Assembly: GCA_037127255.1 (NCBI GenBank)
Contig: JBANSL010000012.1
Location: 19,664,615 to 19,728,614, forward strand
DNA length: 64,000 nt
Direction of reading: 5' to 3'
Origin: Persicaria tinctoria
Taxonomy: Eukaryota > Streptophyta > Magnoliopsida > Caryophyllales > Polygonaceae
Below, piece after piece: positions 11,001 to 24,640 of this stretch. The position numbers were made by a program, and so were the translations under genes. How positions within the stretch are numbered: position 1 is the first letter of the stretch; every line of letters begins with the position of its first letter. Below the pieces are notes generated by a model that ran no database searches, was not told the origin of the DNA, and saw only the letters and a program-made list of their open reading frames with translations.

Positions 11001-12131
11001 AGGTTACACAAGGCTTTATATGGCCTGAAGAAGGCTCCAAGGGCCTGGTATAGTAAGATTGATTCATTCTTTCTAAAGAATGGATTTGAAAGAAGTGAAA
11101 ATGAGCCTACACTGTATGTGAAGAGGAAGAAGAGTGGGGAGTTCATAGTGGTGTGCTTATATGTAGATGACATAATCTACTTCAGTTCTTCACCAGAGTT
11201 GCTCAAGAATTTCAAACATGCTATGATGAGCAAGTTTGAGATGACAGATTTGAATCGATCTGTTGCAGTACTTTCTCGGATTGGAAGTGAAGCAAAGCAA
11301 AGAAGGTATTTTTGTGTGCCAAGTGAAGTATGCCAGAGATATGTTGAAGAAATTTGGAATGGAAAATTGTGATGTTGCTCAGACACCAATGAATATGAAT
11401 GAGAAATTGAGAAGAGAGGATGGTACTCCTATGGCTGATGAAAGGTTGTACAGAAGCCTAGTTGGTGGCTTAAACTATCTCACACATACTAGGCCTGACA
11501 TTGCCTATAATGTGAGTGTAGTTTCAAGCTACTTGCACAGTCCTACAAAGTAACATTTGGGAGCAGCTAAGAGAATTCTAAGGTATATTGCTGGCACAAT
11601 TGAGTATGGCATGTGGTATGAACATGTTGAAGACTTCAAGCTGAGAGGATACACAGACAGTGATTGGGCAGGCTGCATTGATGATAGAAGGAGTACTTCT
11701 GGGTCTGTGTTTGGGCTTGGGTCAGGAGCAATCACATAGAGTGCAAGGAAGCAAGATATATAGCACTCTCTTCATCAGAAGCAGAGTATGTTGCAGCTGG
11801 AGCAGCTGCCAAGCAAGCTCTATGACTGAAGAAGCTTATGCTTGATCTGAGTTGTGATCATAAGGAGGCAATTGAGTTGTGGTGTGACAACAAATCAGCA
11901 GTTGCAATGACCAAGAACCCAGCCTTTCATGCCAGAACAAAACACATAGATGTTCAACATCATTTTATTCGAAGGCTGGTGGCAGAAGGCAAGATCACTC
12001 TCAAGTTTTGTGGAACTAACAGCCAGGATGCAGACATATGCACAAAGGCCCTCAGTAGTGCAAAGCACTTCTATTTCATGGAGAAAATGGGCATGAAAGA
12101 ATTCAAATTAAGGGGTGGTGTTGAAATGTAA
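8036..12131 (+). pseudogene. copia gag-pol, broken by stops and frameshifts
   Basis: Starts MQNSNNGSSSNPQLP (ATG 8036). Visible in order: UBN2-type GAG; a zinc knuckle with a lost Cys (CYYYKKIGHKEAYC, normally CX2CX4HX4C); protease LDSGCSNHM; a HX..GH...CEGC pre-integrase zinc motif; an integrase core with LLHVDLCGP, RTDRG and EQNGVAERKNR (DDE); RT with YVDD near 11160; RNase H with TDSDWAGC and the ARTKHIDVQHHF tail. Lesions: TAG 8201, TGA 9842, TAG 10097, a 4-bp AGTA duplication near 10772, a shift near 11250-11262, TAA 11551, TAG 11737, a shift near 11755, TGA 11823. The last frame ends inside the 3' LTR. No product could be made from this copy. Confidence 0.93.
12105..12118 (+). promoter_or_regulatory. 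polypurine tract
   Basis: AAATTAAGGGGTGG lies directly before the 3' LTR, the position of the plus-strand priming site in LTR retrotransposons. Confidence 0.75.
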
Positions 12132-12472
12132 TTTGAATTGTCTTAGAGCTGAGTTAGTTAGCTAACTTGCAGCTTGGTTTATGCATTTTTATGTTATGAA
12201 AACAGTTGGTGTTTTGTATGCAGTTAAGCTGCAGTTTAGAGTCATGTTAGTAGGGTGTGTAGTGGGTAGTTTTCAAGTTCAGTTGTGTGAGTTTAAGGAT
12301 GTATTTTGTAAACAGTTTCTATCAATTAAAGTGTGTGGAAGTTGTGGTTTAAGCAAGTATTCGAGTTCTGGTTCCCTTCTGTATCACAGAGGAACTTGGT
12401 TGAGTGATTGCTTGGCATTTGGTTGATCAAAAGCCTTAGATTTGTGAGGTTGATTCCAGAAATTGTTCAACA
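12119..12472 (+). repeat. 3' LTR of the copia element
   Basis: 354 bp; 2 bp longer than the 5' LTR because of a GT insertion. Followed by TGAAG, the second target-site copy. Confidence 0.96.
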
Positions 12473-13224
12473 TGAAGTACTCTTTTCCTCTCCTCCCAAA
12501 TAATTTTTTTTGGAATCTTCTCCATTCTTACTGTTTTCTCCTTCGATTGTCCGAATTCTCCATCAAAACGTGACAAACTTTTTAATATATATATAAAAAT
12601 TCATCTTGTTGAAACTATATATGTATATACTATGTGTATATGCCCTTTTCACCCTTCAATTGTAGGATTACTTTTATCATAGCCATGATCTTGGTTGAAT
12701 CAATAATAATAGCTTATGAGACTGAATTCACTTGCTTATAAAACTATTTTTTTTTATTATGATATATTTAAATCTCGATGGCCGACAAGTCGTGAGATGG
12801 AAGACTATCAAAACATATAATATAGAATAGAAAAAGTGCAATATAACAATCTTACATTCTTACCTATAGGACTATATATGGACATGGATGTTTATATATT
12901 GTTTCATTTTCATCTCATATCTGACCGAATTTAAAATGTCTCAAGCTATATCTAAGACCTAAAATAAATGAGTGAAACTGACTTAGCCCATAATCAGAGG
13001 CTCAGATAACAACATTAACCCCAACTTATATACATTGACCCAATCCAACCGATCCATCGTGATTACTGCCTAAAGTTGTTATGGTCAAAATGTAACACCG
13101 TAACCGTTTCTCCCGCCTTAAAAATAACGACTTTTCAAAAGGGTCGACTCCTTGGCAAAGTACGCGCGCACTCACCGTCCACAACAGCCATTAACATTTG
13201 TTTAACCCCACCCAACCTCCACCG
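12473..13224. other. upstream region of the chitinase gene
   Basis: AT-rich noncoding DNA between the copia element and the chitinase promoter. No gene or repeat that I can support. It may hold distal regulatory sequence for the chitinase. Confidence 0.5.
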
Positions 13225-15422
<2,198 letters not shown>

Positions 15423-16982
15423 AATAACTAAAAAGCCCACAAAATATTTGATCATGTACTGTCATCTTTCATCTTATATCATAGATCATAGATGTGTGAT
15501 GTATAGTTTTACATCAAATTTGTGTAAAACTACAGTTATAATTATAAGGCCATGTTTGGTGCCATTACCTGGAAATCAGGAATGCAAATGAGGTTATACT
15601 TTCTACCAGTAATCTGATAATGCAAGAACTCGAGTTTCACACTCGCCAATGGATCTAACAAATCAGTTTCTTTTTGTCTTCTCCTGGAAATATGTTTGGA
15701 GGCAGGATGGATGATCTCCATCCCAGGAAATCAGACTCCAGACAATTGATTAACTTTGGACACTATACTTAGCAGTTATGAACCGCATCATCGCACTAGG
15801 GGACAGATGGTGGCCAAATGTAGAAAATGCAAAAATTTCAATACTTAATTCCAGCTTACAATTGAGCTGACCCGCATAAATTGTTTGCAGAAAGATTATT
15901 CCTAAGTTTTTAAAGAGTTGAAAGAAGGCGAACTTGAGGAACTGAATACCAGGTTATCATGACAAGAGGAGTGTTTGTACCTTGGTTAGAAGCCTCGAGT
16001 ATCCCCTAAACTGAAAGAAGGCGAACTTCAGGAACTGAATACCAGGTTATCATGACAAGAGGAGTGTTTGTACCTTGGTTAGAAGCCTCAAGTATCCCCT
16101 AAAATTTGGCTTAGTTGTGTTGATCCAGTTTTCAGCAGCGTAAAACAATCCACTCTTATGCTGGCTGAAGTTCCCTTGCCTGCAAGATTTAGCTTTTCTT
16201 TTAATTCAAACCCTGCCCCAGAACAAGATTCACATGATGATAATACTTCAGACCACTTGATGAAATAATACCCCTAAATGACTCTGGCTTCCAGGAAAGG
16301 CACATCCCATCCAAGCATTAAATCAGAATGAAAACCATGAAAGCAAACCAATCTTTGCCTTACTATGCACAGTAATTAAGAAAAAGCTCCCAAAAAAGGA
16401 CGGTTTTTTAATGCATAGTGTATTGTAACATTAACCTCCATGCTTGGCGTATGCGTTCTATATCCCCTCAGGAAAAAAAAATAGATGTACACTACTTGCT
16501 CAATAAGCTGCCTTAGATTAATTGTTAAGAGTTCAAAACTTGAAAAAATCACTTCATTCCAATTAGTATAGTGTTGAATAATAATGCCTAGACCTGAAAT
16601 GGATTCTAAACTAGAAATAGATTCTCTTGCAAATATGCAATCAGTGTAAAAAAGATTGAAGTATTACGTGCAGAGAAAGCCAGGGGCTAACCACTTCTAA
16701 TGACTTGTGATCATATAAAGCTTCTTCAGCTGATGATTGAACTCCGCTATCTGAATGTTGTACAGGATAGGCTTTGTTGAGTGACAAAGGAATACAGCTG
16801 CATTTGCAAATAAAGATACGGTTATGATGAACATCAAATGTATGATTACAGATAAACCATAAACAAACACAGAAAAGATCGTGATTGAACGAAAGGATGT
16901 GAAGTATCACCACCATTAACTGATGGATGCTGCTGACTCAGCAGCTCCAAATCCTCCAATTGCCATTTCATGGCTACGTTAA
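15423..16982. other. intergenic region with one tandem duplication
   Basis: Between the chitinase and the PPR gene. Apart from the 93-bp duplication at 15919-16103, no gene is supported. A minus-strand frame at 16641-16916 lies just past the PPR stop and could be 3' UTR. Confidence 0.5.
15919..16103. repeat. 93-bp tandem duplication
   Basis: Two adjacent copies (15919-16011 and 16012-16103) beginning TGAAAGAAGGCGAACTT and ending AGTATCCCCTAAA. I count two single-base differences, so the duplication is recent. Confidence 0.9.
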
Positions 16983-18659
16983 TTACACTGTCACTGGAAC
17001 ATCCGTCCGCTTGCTACTAGGAAAGTCTATGCAAGAAGGTGATGAGCTGATGTTCGCATGCTCTTCTGCAACTTTGTTTACTATTTGCGTGGCTTCCCTA
17101 GCCATTCCAGCTTTCAGCAAGCATGATACCAAACAATTCATAGTAATGGTATCCGGAACACATTTAACAGAAAACATTCTATTGAACAAGTTTATTGCTT
17201 CCCGCATTCTGCCTTTCATGCAATGCCCTATGATAAGGATGGTGAACGTTATCTTGTCAGGTTTGCATCTCCTTTCCTCCATTTCAGCCACAACCAAGTT
17301 TGCCTCCTCCAAGTTGCCAGATTTACAGAGCCCATCAATCACGGGGTTATACATAAAGGTCCGAGAAACAATATTCCTTGATTTCAATTCTGCAAGAAAA
17401 TCCCGAGCTTCAACCAGTCTATTCTGTTTACATAAAGCATTGATAATGATGGCGAACGTGTACTCATTCGGAGACAAGCTCCTTGCAGTCATCTTCTGCC
17501 ACAGCTTCAAACCATCATCTACTAGTCCAGCTCGGCAATAGCCATCAACGAGAGAACTCAATGTAACAACATCAGGAGAACAACCCATACAAAGCATCTT
17601 CTCATATATCACCAGTGCAGAAGCCATGTTCCCAAGTTTGCCAAACCCATCTATCAAAACATTAAAAGTAAACAGCGACGGTTTGACACCAGCAACCAAC
17701 ATCTCATGAAATAATGCCATAGCCTCATCCATCCTACCCATCTTACAGTAGCCTGATATAACCGCTGTATAAGTCTTAACGTTAGGTGCAACAGAATCTC
17801 TTCCCTGAACTTCCTTTAACAGTTCATGCCCTCTTCTCACCTCATCAGCCTTACACAAGCCATCTAGCAAGGTATTATAGGTGATAACATCAGGAGCACA
17901 ACCAAACTTGTCCATGTCATACAAAAACCTAAAAGCCTCATCTAGCTCCCCCGTTCTGCATAGGCCTCGAATCAATATATTAAATGTGCAAGTATCTACG
18001 CAAGAATGCGCTCTCGAGCTCATGCATTCGTTAAAGAATCCTACCGCTTCTTCTACTCTATTATCCTTCACCAAACCATTCAAGTATTTATTATACACAA
18101 ATGCATCCACATAAACACCTTCAAATTCTGTCTGTGAAAGCAATTTCCTGACATTATCAAATCGACCCAACTCAACAAATGACCCAACCAGTATATCCAC
18201 AAGTTGACCATCAGGGGAAACCCCATCACTTCTCATAAACCCCAAGACGGAATCCGCCAAATCAAGATCACCCAACTGGCAAAACACTCTCAACAAGCAA
18301 TCATAAGTACTATAACAATGATTCAATTTCAACTTCTCACGGCTGAATTCAAACAACCCAAATGCTAAAGTCGGGTCCTTTATCCGTCTAACGGATTCAT
18401 AAGCAATCAACGGGGTTACCCTTTGAGACAAATAGCTCGCAAATGAATCAAGACAGTGATGTTTAACAATGAAGAGAGTAGATACCACTTTGGCGTACCA
18501 CAGATGGGAGGGGCTTGGACGATTCAACTCCCCAAGGAATTCAAGAGATTGTGCGGGAGGACGAAGGGGTCCTCTGAAGGAGTGAGAATGGAAATTAGCG
18601 GCGGGAAGAAGGGAGAATCGAAGCTTAGGTAAGCGAATTGGAGGGGAAAAGGGGGTCAT
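16983..18659 (-). CDS. P-class pentatricopeptide repeat protein
   Basis: Intronless, 558 residues. PPR proteins bind organellar RNA one base per repeat and act in splicing, stabilisation or translation in mitochondria or plastids. The N-terminus (MTPFSPPIRLPKLRFSLLP...) is basic and Ser-rich without acidic residues, which suits an organelle transit peptide. From about residue 118 there are about twelve consecutive 35-residue P-type motifs, for example DVITYNTLLDGLCKADEV, NVKTYTAVISGYCKMGRM and RTFMYNPVIDGLCKSGNL. No E, DYW or SMR domain follows the last repeat, so RNA editing by a DYW deaminase is not expected. The RNA target cannot be told from sequence alone. Frame fully open with no lesion, so probably functional. 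Confidence 0.95.
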   Translation of the reverse strand: MTPFSPPIRLPKLRFSLLPAANFHSHSFRGPLRPPAQSLEFLGELNRPSPSHLWYAKVVSTLFIVKHHCLDSFASYLSQRVTPLIAYESVRRIKDPTLAFGLFEFSREKLKLNHCYSTYDCLLRVFCQLGDLDLADSVLGFMRSDGVSPDGQLVDILVGSFVELGRFDNVRKLLSQTEFEGVYVDAFVYNKYLNGLVKDNRVEEAVGFFNECMSSRAHSCVDTCTFNILIRGLCRTGELDEAFRFLYDMDKFGCAPDVITYNTLLDGLCKADEVRRGHELLKEVQGRDSVAPNVKTYTAVISGYCKMGRMDEAMALFHEMLVAGVKPSLFTFNVLIDGFGKLGNMASALVIYEKMLCMGCSPDVVTLSSLVDGYCRAGLVDDGLKLWQKMTARSLSPNEYTFAIIINALCKQNRLVEARDFLAELKSRNIVSRTFMYNPVIDGLCKSGNLEEANLVVAEMEERRCKPDKITFTILIIGHCMKGRMREAINLFNRMFSVKCVPDTITMNCLVSCLLKAGMAREATQIVNKVAEEHANISSSPSCIDFPSSKRTDVPVTV

Positions 18660-19953
18660 AGGGCTTTCTGAAAGCGGGGAAAGAGATTGTCCATTGACCC
18701 CCGACGAGTGCTGGGCAGCAAGGAATACAACATCATGGAAGAGCGGTGGTAAGGTTTCCGAGGTCAGGTGAGATAAAAAATGGCGGTGGACCGTGGATGG
18801 CTAACAAGTAGCAAGCCAGAGAACTGAAAGGTAATAGTGGCCTTAAACCCTAAAAAAGTATCAGATAAAAAACTAATTTTCTAAAAAAATATTTATAAAA
18901 AACCTAAAAATAAGTAATTAATTTTTTTTATATAAGATACCCCTCCGTTAAAAAAAATTGACAGTTTTTAAGAAATTCAGATAATAGACAAGAATGTCCT
19001 AATAACTACACTTTTACCTTTCAATTAAACTAATTAAAATATACAATAATGAAAAGGGAGTGGAAAAGTCATTCTGCCAACAAATAGTGGAGTCTGCTTG
19101 TGAGTGGAATTTGGCCGTAAGTACAAATATAATTATGGGTTACAAAATGAAGTTCGTAGGTGGGATGAGTGATGATTGTTGTAGTGATGATTACTGCTCC
19201 CTTCTCATTCCCCAAGAAGTATCCAGTTTAATTTTAATAAGGGTAAATATGAAAAATAATCAGCAAATAGTTTAGAACGTCAATTAATTTTGAACAAAAA
19301 AATTTCCTCATAACGTCACTTTTTAGTGAACTGAGGGAGTAAGAATTTGAGATACCGGATAGGAAGTTGTTTGATATCTCAATAGACTAACGAATCAACA
19401 TACAATAGACGACCTAACACGGATCAATAAAAACTCAAATATAACTCATACAAGTCATCAGTCAGCGGAGGAGTCGAGGAAGAACCAAGTCGAGCCACGA
19501 ATGTCGAGAAAACATGAGAGTGTGAGACTCACACGGCTTCTCAATGCTGAGAAGGCAGAAAATAGTAACCCACTACCGGAAAAGGCGAAATATGGAGAAG
19601 TGCGAATCACAGATGTTGCCCCCACCTAGATGGGAGATCTTCAAAGATTAAGAACACATCCACGACCCTCTCGATCATACAGGACGCCCGATACTGCAAC
19701 CCAACTCGGAGCTAAAAGTCACCATGCCAAAGCAACGACCCGACGCCAGCAAAAGGAACAAAAACGGGTCGAAAAAGGGGAGACCAAACATTAGACGAAG
19801 GTTTGCGCCAACAACCCGGAGTCAAGCTAAACGTTCGGGGAGCCACAATTATTTCAACAAATACTAAGATTTTTTCCAATCCCTTACGGGATTTTAAAAA
19901 AAAAAACCTTTCGAGATTTTTGTTGTCAAACCCTTACTTGATTTCATAAATAA

Positions 19954-19956
<3 letters not shown>
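18660..19956. other. PPR upstream region and repeat-like DNA
   Basis: 18660-18850 is the 5' flank of the PPR gene. The rest is AT-rich; 19440-19860 is richer in GC and may be a retroelement remnant, but no domain can be named. The plus frame at 19060-19275 has no recognisable motif. Confidence 0.4.

Positions 19957-20017
<61 letters not shown>
19957..20017. repeat. compound (TA)n(GA)n microsatellite
   Basis: About 36 bp of TA repeats run directly into about 26 bp of GA repeats. Confidence 0.95.
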
Positions 20018-20030
20018 TAAGAATAACATA

Positions 20031-20266
20031 CTCCCTCCGTCCAAAAATACATGGACTTTTACTATTCATGCACGATTTTTTAGGAGTTAAAAACTATATA
20101 AAATATTAACTTTTCAATTAATTTTTTTTTATAATTACAAACTTATTATCAATAAGTTTGTAATTATTAAAAAAAAAATTTAAAAAGTTAATATTTTATA
20201 TAGTTTTTACCTTCTTAAAAAAGTGTGCGTGAATAGTAAAGGTAATGTATTTTTGGACGGAGGTAG
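20031..20266. mobile_element. Stowaway (Tc1/mariner) MITE
   Basis: 236 bp with terminal inverted repeats CTCCCTCCGTCCAAAAATAC and, at the other end, the complement reading CTACCTCCGTCCAAAAATAC. TA dinucleotides flank both sides (20029-20030 and 20267-20268). CTCCCTCCGT is the hallmark Stowaway terminus. The interior is itself an almost complete AT-rich hairpin and noncoding. Confidence 0.92.
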
Positions 20267-21840
20267 TATATACTTAGATTATCTTTGATTGAAATAAATT
20301 TTTATTTAAATGATTAAGTTGGCCCAAAGGACCCGCATTGAGCCCGAAGGACCGAAAACTTCAGCCCAAAAGATTGTGGAGCGGACGCGAATCTGCCGAT
20401 GGTTAATTGAAAGCAGAGCTCGACGTACATGGCCACACAAGCAGCATGAAATAGGAGGGGGGCCTGGAGAGGAGAAAAGTAGCGAAGGCAGTAGGAGTAG
20501 CAGGAAGTCGATCTGACTTCCATCAACATGATTCTTCTTCTTGTTCCATCTGTTTCTTCACCGCATAACATACTGGCAGTATCCCATTCAACCTCTGATT
20601 CTTCTTCTTGTTCCATCTGTTTCTTCTTCTTCCTTCACTAGTTGTGGCCATTGATGGGTGCGCCTGGTTTCATCACACTTCTCCCTCTACCACAAATCTA
20701 GTTCGAACTACCCCTAATTCGAACAACTCCCAAATTCATTAAACTCTAAATTCAGCAATGCGTGGGAGAGGGCAAATAGTCTCTCCTTATTGTTTTGCCC
20801 CGTCTTCTTCTCATATATCTTTGATTTCAATCTTCTTTTAGCCTTCTTCCACTTTCTTTGGGTTTCTTTCTTGCTTTTGTTCGTGCTTGCAGATCTAGGC
20901 CAGAAGAGGCTTTTGTAGGGTTTTCTTGTTTTTTTTTTGGATTTGGGGGTTTAATCACTTGGTTTGGGGCAACTCTTGTTGTGATTTTGTGGGTTGGTTG
21001 AGTAGATTCAAGGGTGGTGGTAGGTTTTTTTTCTACGGTTCTTCTTGGAAGGGATCAAAGAAGTAATAGTCTCCTTTTTCTCTTTTACATCACTATGTGC
21101 AGTTTCAATTTTTTTTTAAATCTAATTTTAGTGTTTTTACCCATCTTGATTTTTCTCACTCATCTCATTTAAATTTAGTTTTCACTTTTTGCAATTTGAT
21201 TGATAGTGTAAAGAATTAGGTTTACACTTAATGTAAACATAGACTTTTCCTTAAAAATACATTATAGATAATAGATTGGGAAGCTTATAGTATTAGTGTA
21301 GTTACAGCCGACAATTTGCTCTTTATTAATTATCACACAGCAAACAGACAACAGTAAATATCACGATACACGTAGCCAATTTTGCAGGCAAAAGATGTAT
21401 ATCATCTGATGTTTCAAAACAAACTCATTCTCCATCAAAAGTTACACTCTCTTTTGGTAAAACGCAAAACCAAAAGTTTAAAAACATTTTCAGTGAGAAA
21501 TCTTCGTCTTTTCAAGTATGAGATATTTCAAGATTATCAAAGAAATGAAGAACAAGAGTATATCAAGTTTGGATTTCCAAGTTCAAGAGATAATTACGGG
21601 TGGAAAACATTTCATAAATTTTACATCTTTTACCTTTGTCTACCCCATCCTCATATCTCCCTTCTCACTTTTTCTTCTTTAAATTACACCACTCATTTTA
21701 TTTTTACTAACATCTCATCTCTCTACAAACATTTTCTTCTTTGAATTACCATTACTTCTTTTACTTTTGATTTATCCCATCTCCCTCCTCATCCTCATCA
21801 TCATCAATTACCTCATCTCCTCCGGCCTCCTACAACAACC
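20267..21840. other. no firm gene; possible 5' leader of the small ORF at 21841
   Basis: 20530-20630 contains a 30-bp direct repeat (TGATTCTTCTTCTTGTTCC) spaced 66 bp apart. 20800-21100 is T-rich with intron-like text (TGCTTGCAG|ATCTAGG). The frame at 21382-21744 has no known domain. CT-rich leader-like sequence precedes 21841. Confidence 0.35.
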
Positions 21841-21945
21841 ATGAACTCCTCCGAACGATTCGATCTCGAGTTACTTATTAGCATAATATCAATCTATGTG
21901 ATTCTATTCTTTGGGTTATTTTGGTGGAGGTTTATTGGGCTCTAG
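21841..21945 (+). CDS. possible 34-residue single-pass membrane peptide
   Basis: Starts MNSSERFD and ends FFGLFWWRFIGL. The middle (about residues 10-28) is an uninterrupted hydrophobic stretch rich in Ile, Leu and Phe, so one membrane span with a short polar N-terminus. The start context is favourable (CAACCATGAAC) and is preceded by a long CT/CAT-rich leader without a nearby ATG in good context. About 130 bp after the stop, CTTAATAAAATAT offers a poly(A) signal. I do not recognise a family. Short length means chance is a real alternative; no expression evidence can be seen here. Confidence 0.4.
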   Translation: MNSSERFDLELLISIISIYVILFFGLFWWRFIGL

Positions 21946-22842
21946 GAAGAAATCAGATCCGGTGATTTTGGTAAAGATCCGACGGAGAGGTATGAAGAAA
22001 TTGGTTTTATAGTTTAAAGCTTGTATTAGTTTTAAAGTTTAGACTGATTTGGTTGTAAATCCGTTTGGATCTTAATAAAATATCGGGTTTATGTATGAAA
22101 TTGTCTCATATCTTGTATGAAAAATTTCTTCTTGCTTGCTACTATTTCGTAGAACATAATCGAACCATATAAATGGTGATTTATGTTCTACGAGTTGAAA
22201 ACATTGATTTTAAGAAGAAGATTCAAAAATTTTCGAGTTTCTGTTGTAGAAGATCCCTTAATTAAGGGCAACTACAGAGCATACTTCTCATAAACAGTTT
22301 TGTTAAGCATGAAATCTGCATTCCTCCTTCCCGTGGATCGTTCTTCCTGCAAGAGTAGAAGGAGAAGAAGAGGCGGGGCTCACTCCCCGGAGGAGCCTCC
22401 GACGCTCAAGTCAGAAGGTATCGGCTGTCTCAGAAGCCTCTCTAACCCTAGTTCATCATCCATATATATATAATGGAAATTAGGGTTGAAATAAATGCTA
22501 CCTGGTAAAAGACAGTTGTGCCCTCAAGTTTCGTACGGGCTTATTTTAGCCCTATCAGGTTTATTGACTAAAATAATTAAGTAAATCGGTAGATTTTGAA
22601 TGTTCTACCTTGTATCTATTGGCTCACTCAGTTGGATCCGAAGAACACACTCGTGCTGATGACGTCTTATAAGAATGATCAAAAGCTCTGATTGTATTGA
22701 TTGTATTACAGATGTGTGTCTAATTAACGAGCGAGTACATTGCCTTTTATAGGCAATGAGAAGCCCGATATAACCAAAACTAATTGAAAGGTGGTAAAGG
22801 TCGTAATACAAAACAACGGAAAATGGCAATACATACATTAAT
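21946..22842. other. 3' flank of the small ORF, then repeat-like DNA
   Basis: 22020-22100 could be the 3' UTR of the small ORF. 22370-22415 (GGAGCCTCCGACGCTCAAGT) is GC-rich and looks like part of a dispersed repeat. 22600-22840 read on the minus strand has a TATAAAAGGC box followed by leader-like text, like a stray LTR. No coding capacity. Confidence 0.3.
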
Positions 22843-23141
22843 GGCTCGTTTGTTTAGATAACTAGGGAATGGAAAAGTAAGGTATTAAATTTTAGACATA
22901 AAATGTATATGATCATCATTTTTTGTGAGCTTGGAGGAGAGGATGAGGGGGATTATTAGCCCATCCTAGAGGTATTAGTTACCCTCCTTCAAATTAGGGA
23001 ATAGAAAGGTAACACATTTGTATGAAAAATGGAAGAAGAAGGGGAATGATTAGAATAGTGATCAATGTATTTTAATTTAAATATGAACTACATTCATAAG
23101 GGTAATCATTACTTTTCCCTATCAAAAAACAAACGGGGCTA
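22843..23141. mobile_element. MITE with degenerate terminal inverted repeats
   Basis: Left end GGCTCGTTTGTTTAG, right end AAAACAAACGGGGCT; a second inner inverted pair is GGGAATGGAAAAGTAA with TTACTTTTCCCT. Noncoding, about 300 bp. The GGC..GTTTGTTT terminus is common among hAT and Harbinger MITEs; the target duplication is not clear enough to decide. Confidence 0.5.
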
Positions 23142-23695
23142 AAAGTGAACAGTGACTAGTTGAATAATTCACCAGATATCACAATATTATTTTAATTTTA
23201 AATATTTTTTAAGTTTTACGCTTTATAGGTTAGCAAGATCGTTTGAATATCTAGATGCTACGTGAATATAAATATAAATTTTATATTTTATTTTAACCAT
23301 CGTAAAAAGTTCCTAAGATTCTCCTAATATTTACTTCCTAATTTTTTCCTATTAATTTAATCACAACCATTCAATTAAGGATTTTTTAGGTAAGTGTCCA
23401 TTTTTTACAAGGCCTTTTGCAAAATGTCAACTTTTATTCCCCTTTTGCAAAATGTCCTAATATTACATTTTTGCCCCTCCTTCCCATTCCCTTCATTCCT
23501 TCCCATTTTTATTTTGACCATTGACCGGTCAAAGTCAATGAATTGGTGACACAACTTTGGTGACAAAAAAAAAATTGGTGACACGTTTTGTTTTTTTTTG
23601 AATTTTTTTTTTTACGAAATTAGTGTCACCGCCTTTATAAGTGGTGACACCGGTCAATGGCTTTGGTGACACAACTTTGGTGACACATGTATGAT

Positions 23696-24417
23696 TAGGG
23701 GTGGGCACAAATCCCGCAAATCCCGGTCCAGTTCCGATCCCGGTGGGATTTCGAAAAAAAATAGTAAATCCTGTCCCGGTCCCGTCCCGTAAAAATTATG
23801 CGGGACGGGACGCGGGACGACCTGTTCTAATCCTGCAAATCTCGTCCCCTCCCGCATATATATAATGTAATACTATATATAATATATTATGGTATACAAT
23901 ATATTATATATTATTTATAAATACAATATAGCATATAATAGATTACATACTACATACACACTGTAATATAGTACAATATAGATTATATATATAGTGTACG
24001 TATACATACACACTGTAATATATAGTGTGTATACACACACAATGTTTTTACAGTGTATATACTTTGTTCAATGTACTGTTCTTAGTTAGCAATTCTATAC
24101 AGGGTGTATATATATTGTGTAATTATATGTATAATGTATCCGGTTGTGTATATATATATAAGGAAAATAAAAATATAAAAAAATATTATAAATTTATATA
24201 TGTTATGCATTTGAAAATCGTAAAATATATAAGAATTTTAGATTTTTTATAACGTATTTTTATTTGAGGGACAGGGCCCGTCCCGTCCCGTCCCGCGAGG
24301 AACAAGGCCCGTGCGGGATTGAAAAAAAAGTAGTGAATACCGTCCCGGTCCCGTCCCGCAAAAATTACGCGGGACGGGACGCGGGACGACCCCCATCCCG
24401 TCCCGCGCCCACCCCTA
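23696..24417. mobile_element. non-autonomous hAT element
   Basis: 722 bp with terminal inverted repeats TAGGGGTGGGC and GCCCACCCCTA and a perfect 8-bp target duplication TGTATGAT (23688-23695 and 24418-24425), diagnostic of hAT. The subterminal regions are packed with GTCCCG/CGGGAC repeats; the middle is AT-rich and noncoding. Confidence 0.93.
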
Positions 24418-24459
24418 TGTATGATGATAAACAAATTTTTGGGTGACAATTTTTTTTTA

Positions 24460-24586
24460 CGAGATTAGTGTCACCGCCTTATCGCTGTCACCACAACCCA
24501 TATCGCTGTCACCACCCTTATTGCGGTCACCTCCTCTATCGATGTCACCGCCCTATTGCTGTCACCACTCCTATCGCTGTCACCAC
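24460..24586. repeat. GTCACC minisatellite, left part
   Basis: Variable 18-27 bp units around TATCGCTGTCACCAC. The array is interrupted by the hAT at 24587 and resumes at 28712, so it was one array before the insertion. Confidence 0.88.
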
Positions 24587-24605
24587 TAGGCGTGGCCACG
24601 GGTCA

Positions 24606-24640
24606 GACCCGGCGGGTCGACGGGTTCGACCCGCCGGGTC
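24606..24640. other. perfect subterminal hairpin of the hAT element
   Basis: GACCCGGCGGGTCGA and TCGACCCGCCGGGTC are exact 15-bp complements around a 5-base loop (CGGGT). Only 19 bp inside the left terminus; a plausible transposase-binding or strand-folding site. Confidence 0.8.

Larger units (their letters stand above)
7574..12472 (+). mobile_element. complete, decayed Ty1/copia LTR retrotransposon
   Basis: Two LTRs (7574-7925 and 12119-12472) start TGTTGAAATG and end GTTCAACA. They are flanked by the 5-bp target duplication TGAAG (7569-7573 and 12473-12477). A primer-binding site (7928-7940), gag-pol in copia order (GAG, protease, integrase, RT, RNase H) and a polypurine tract (12105-12118) are present. 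By hand the LTRs differ at about ten substitutions and one 2-bp indel, so the insertion is fairly young. The coding region carries at least six nonsense codons and several frameshifts, so this copy is not autonomous. Confidence 0.97.

Noticed and set aside
19060..19275. 71-codon plus-strand frame
   Set aside because: No motif, no promoter or splice evidence; ordinary AT-rich intergenic DNA.
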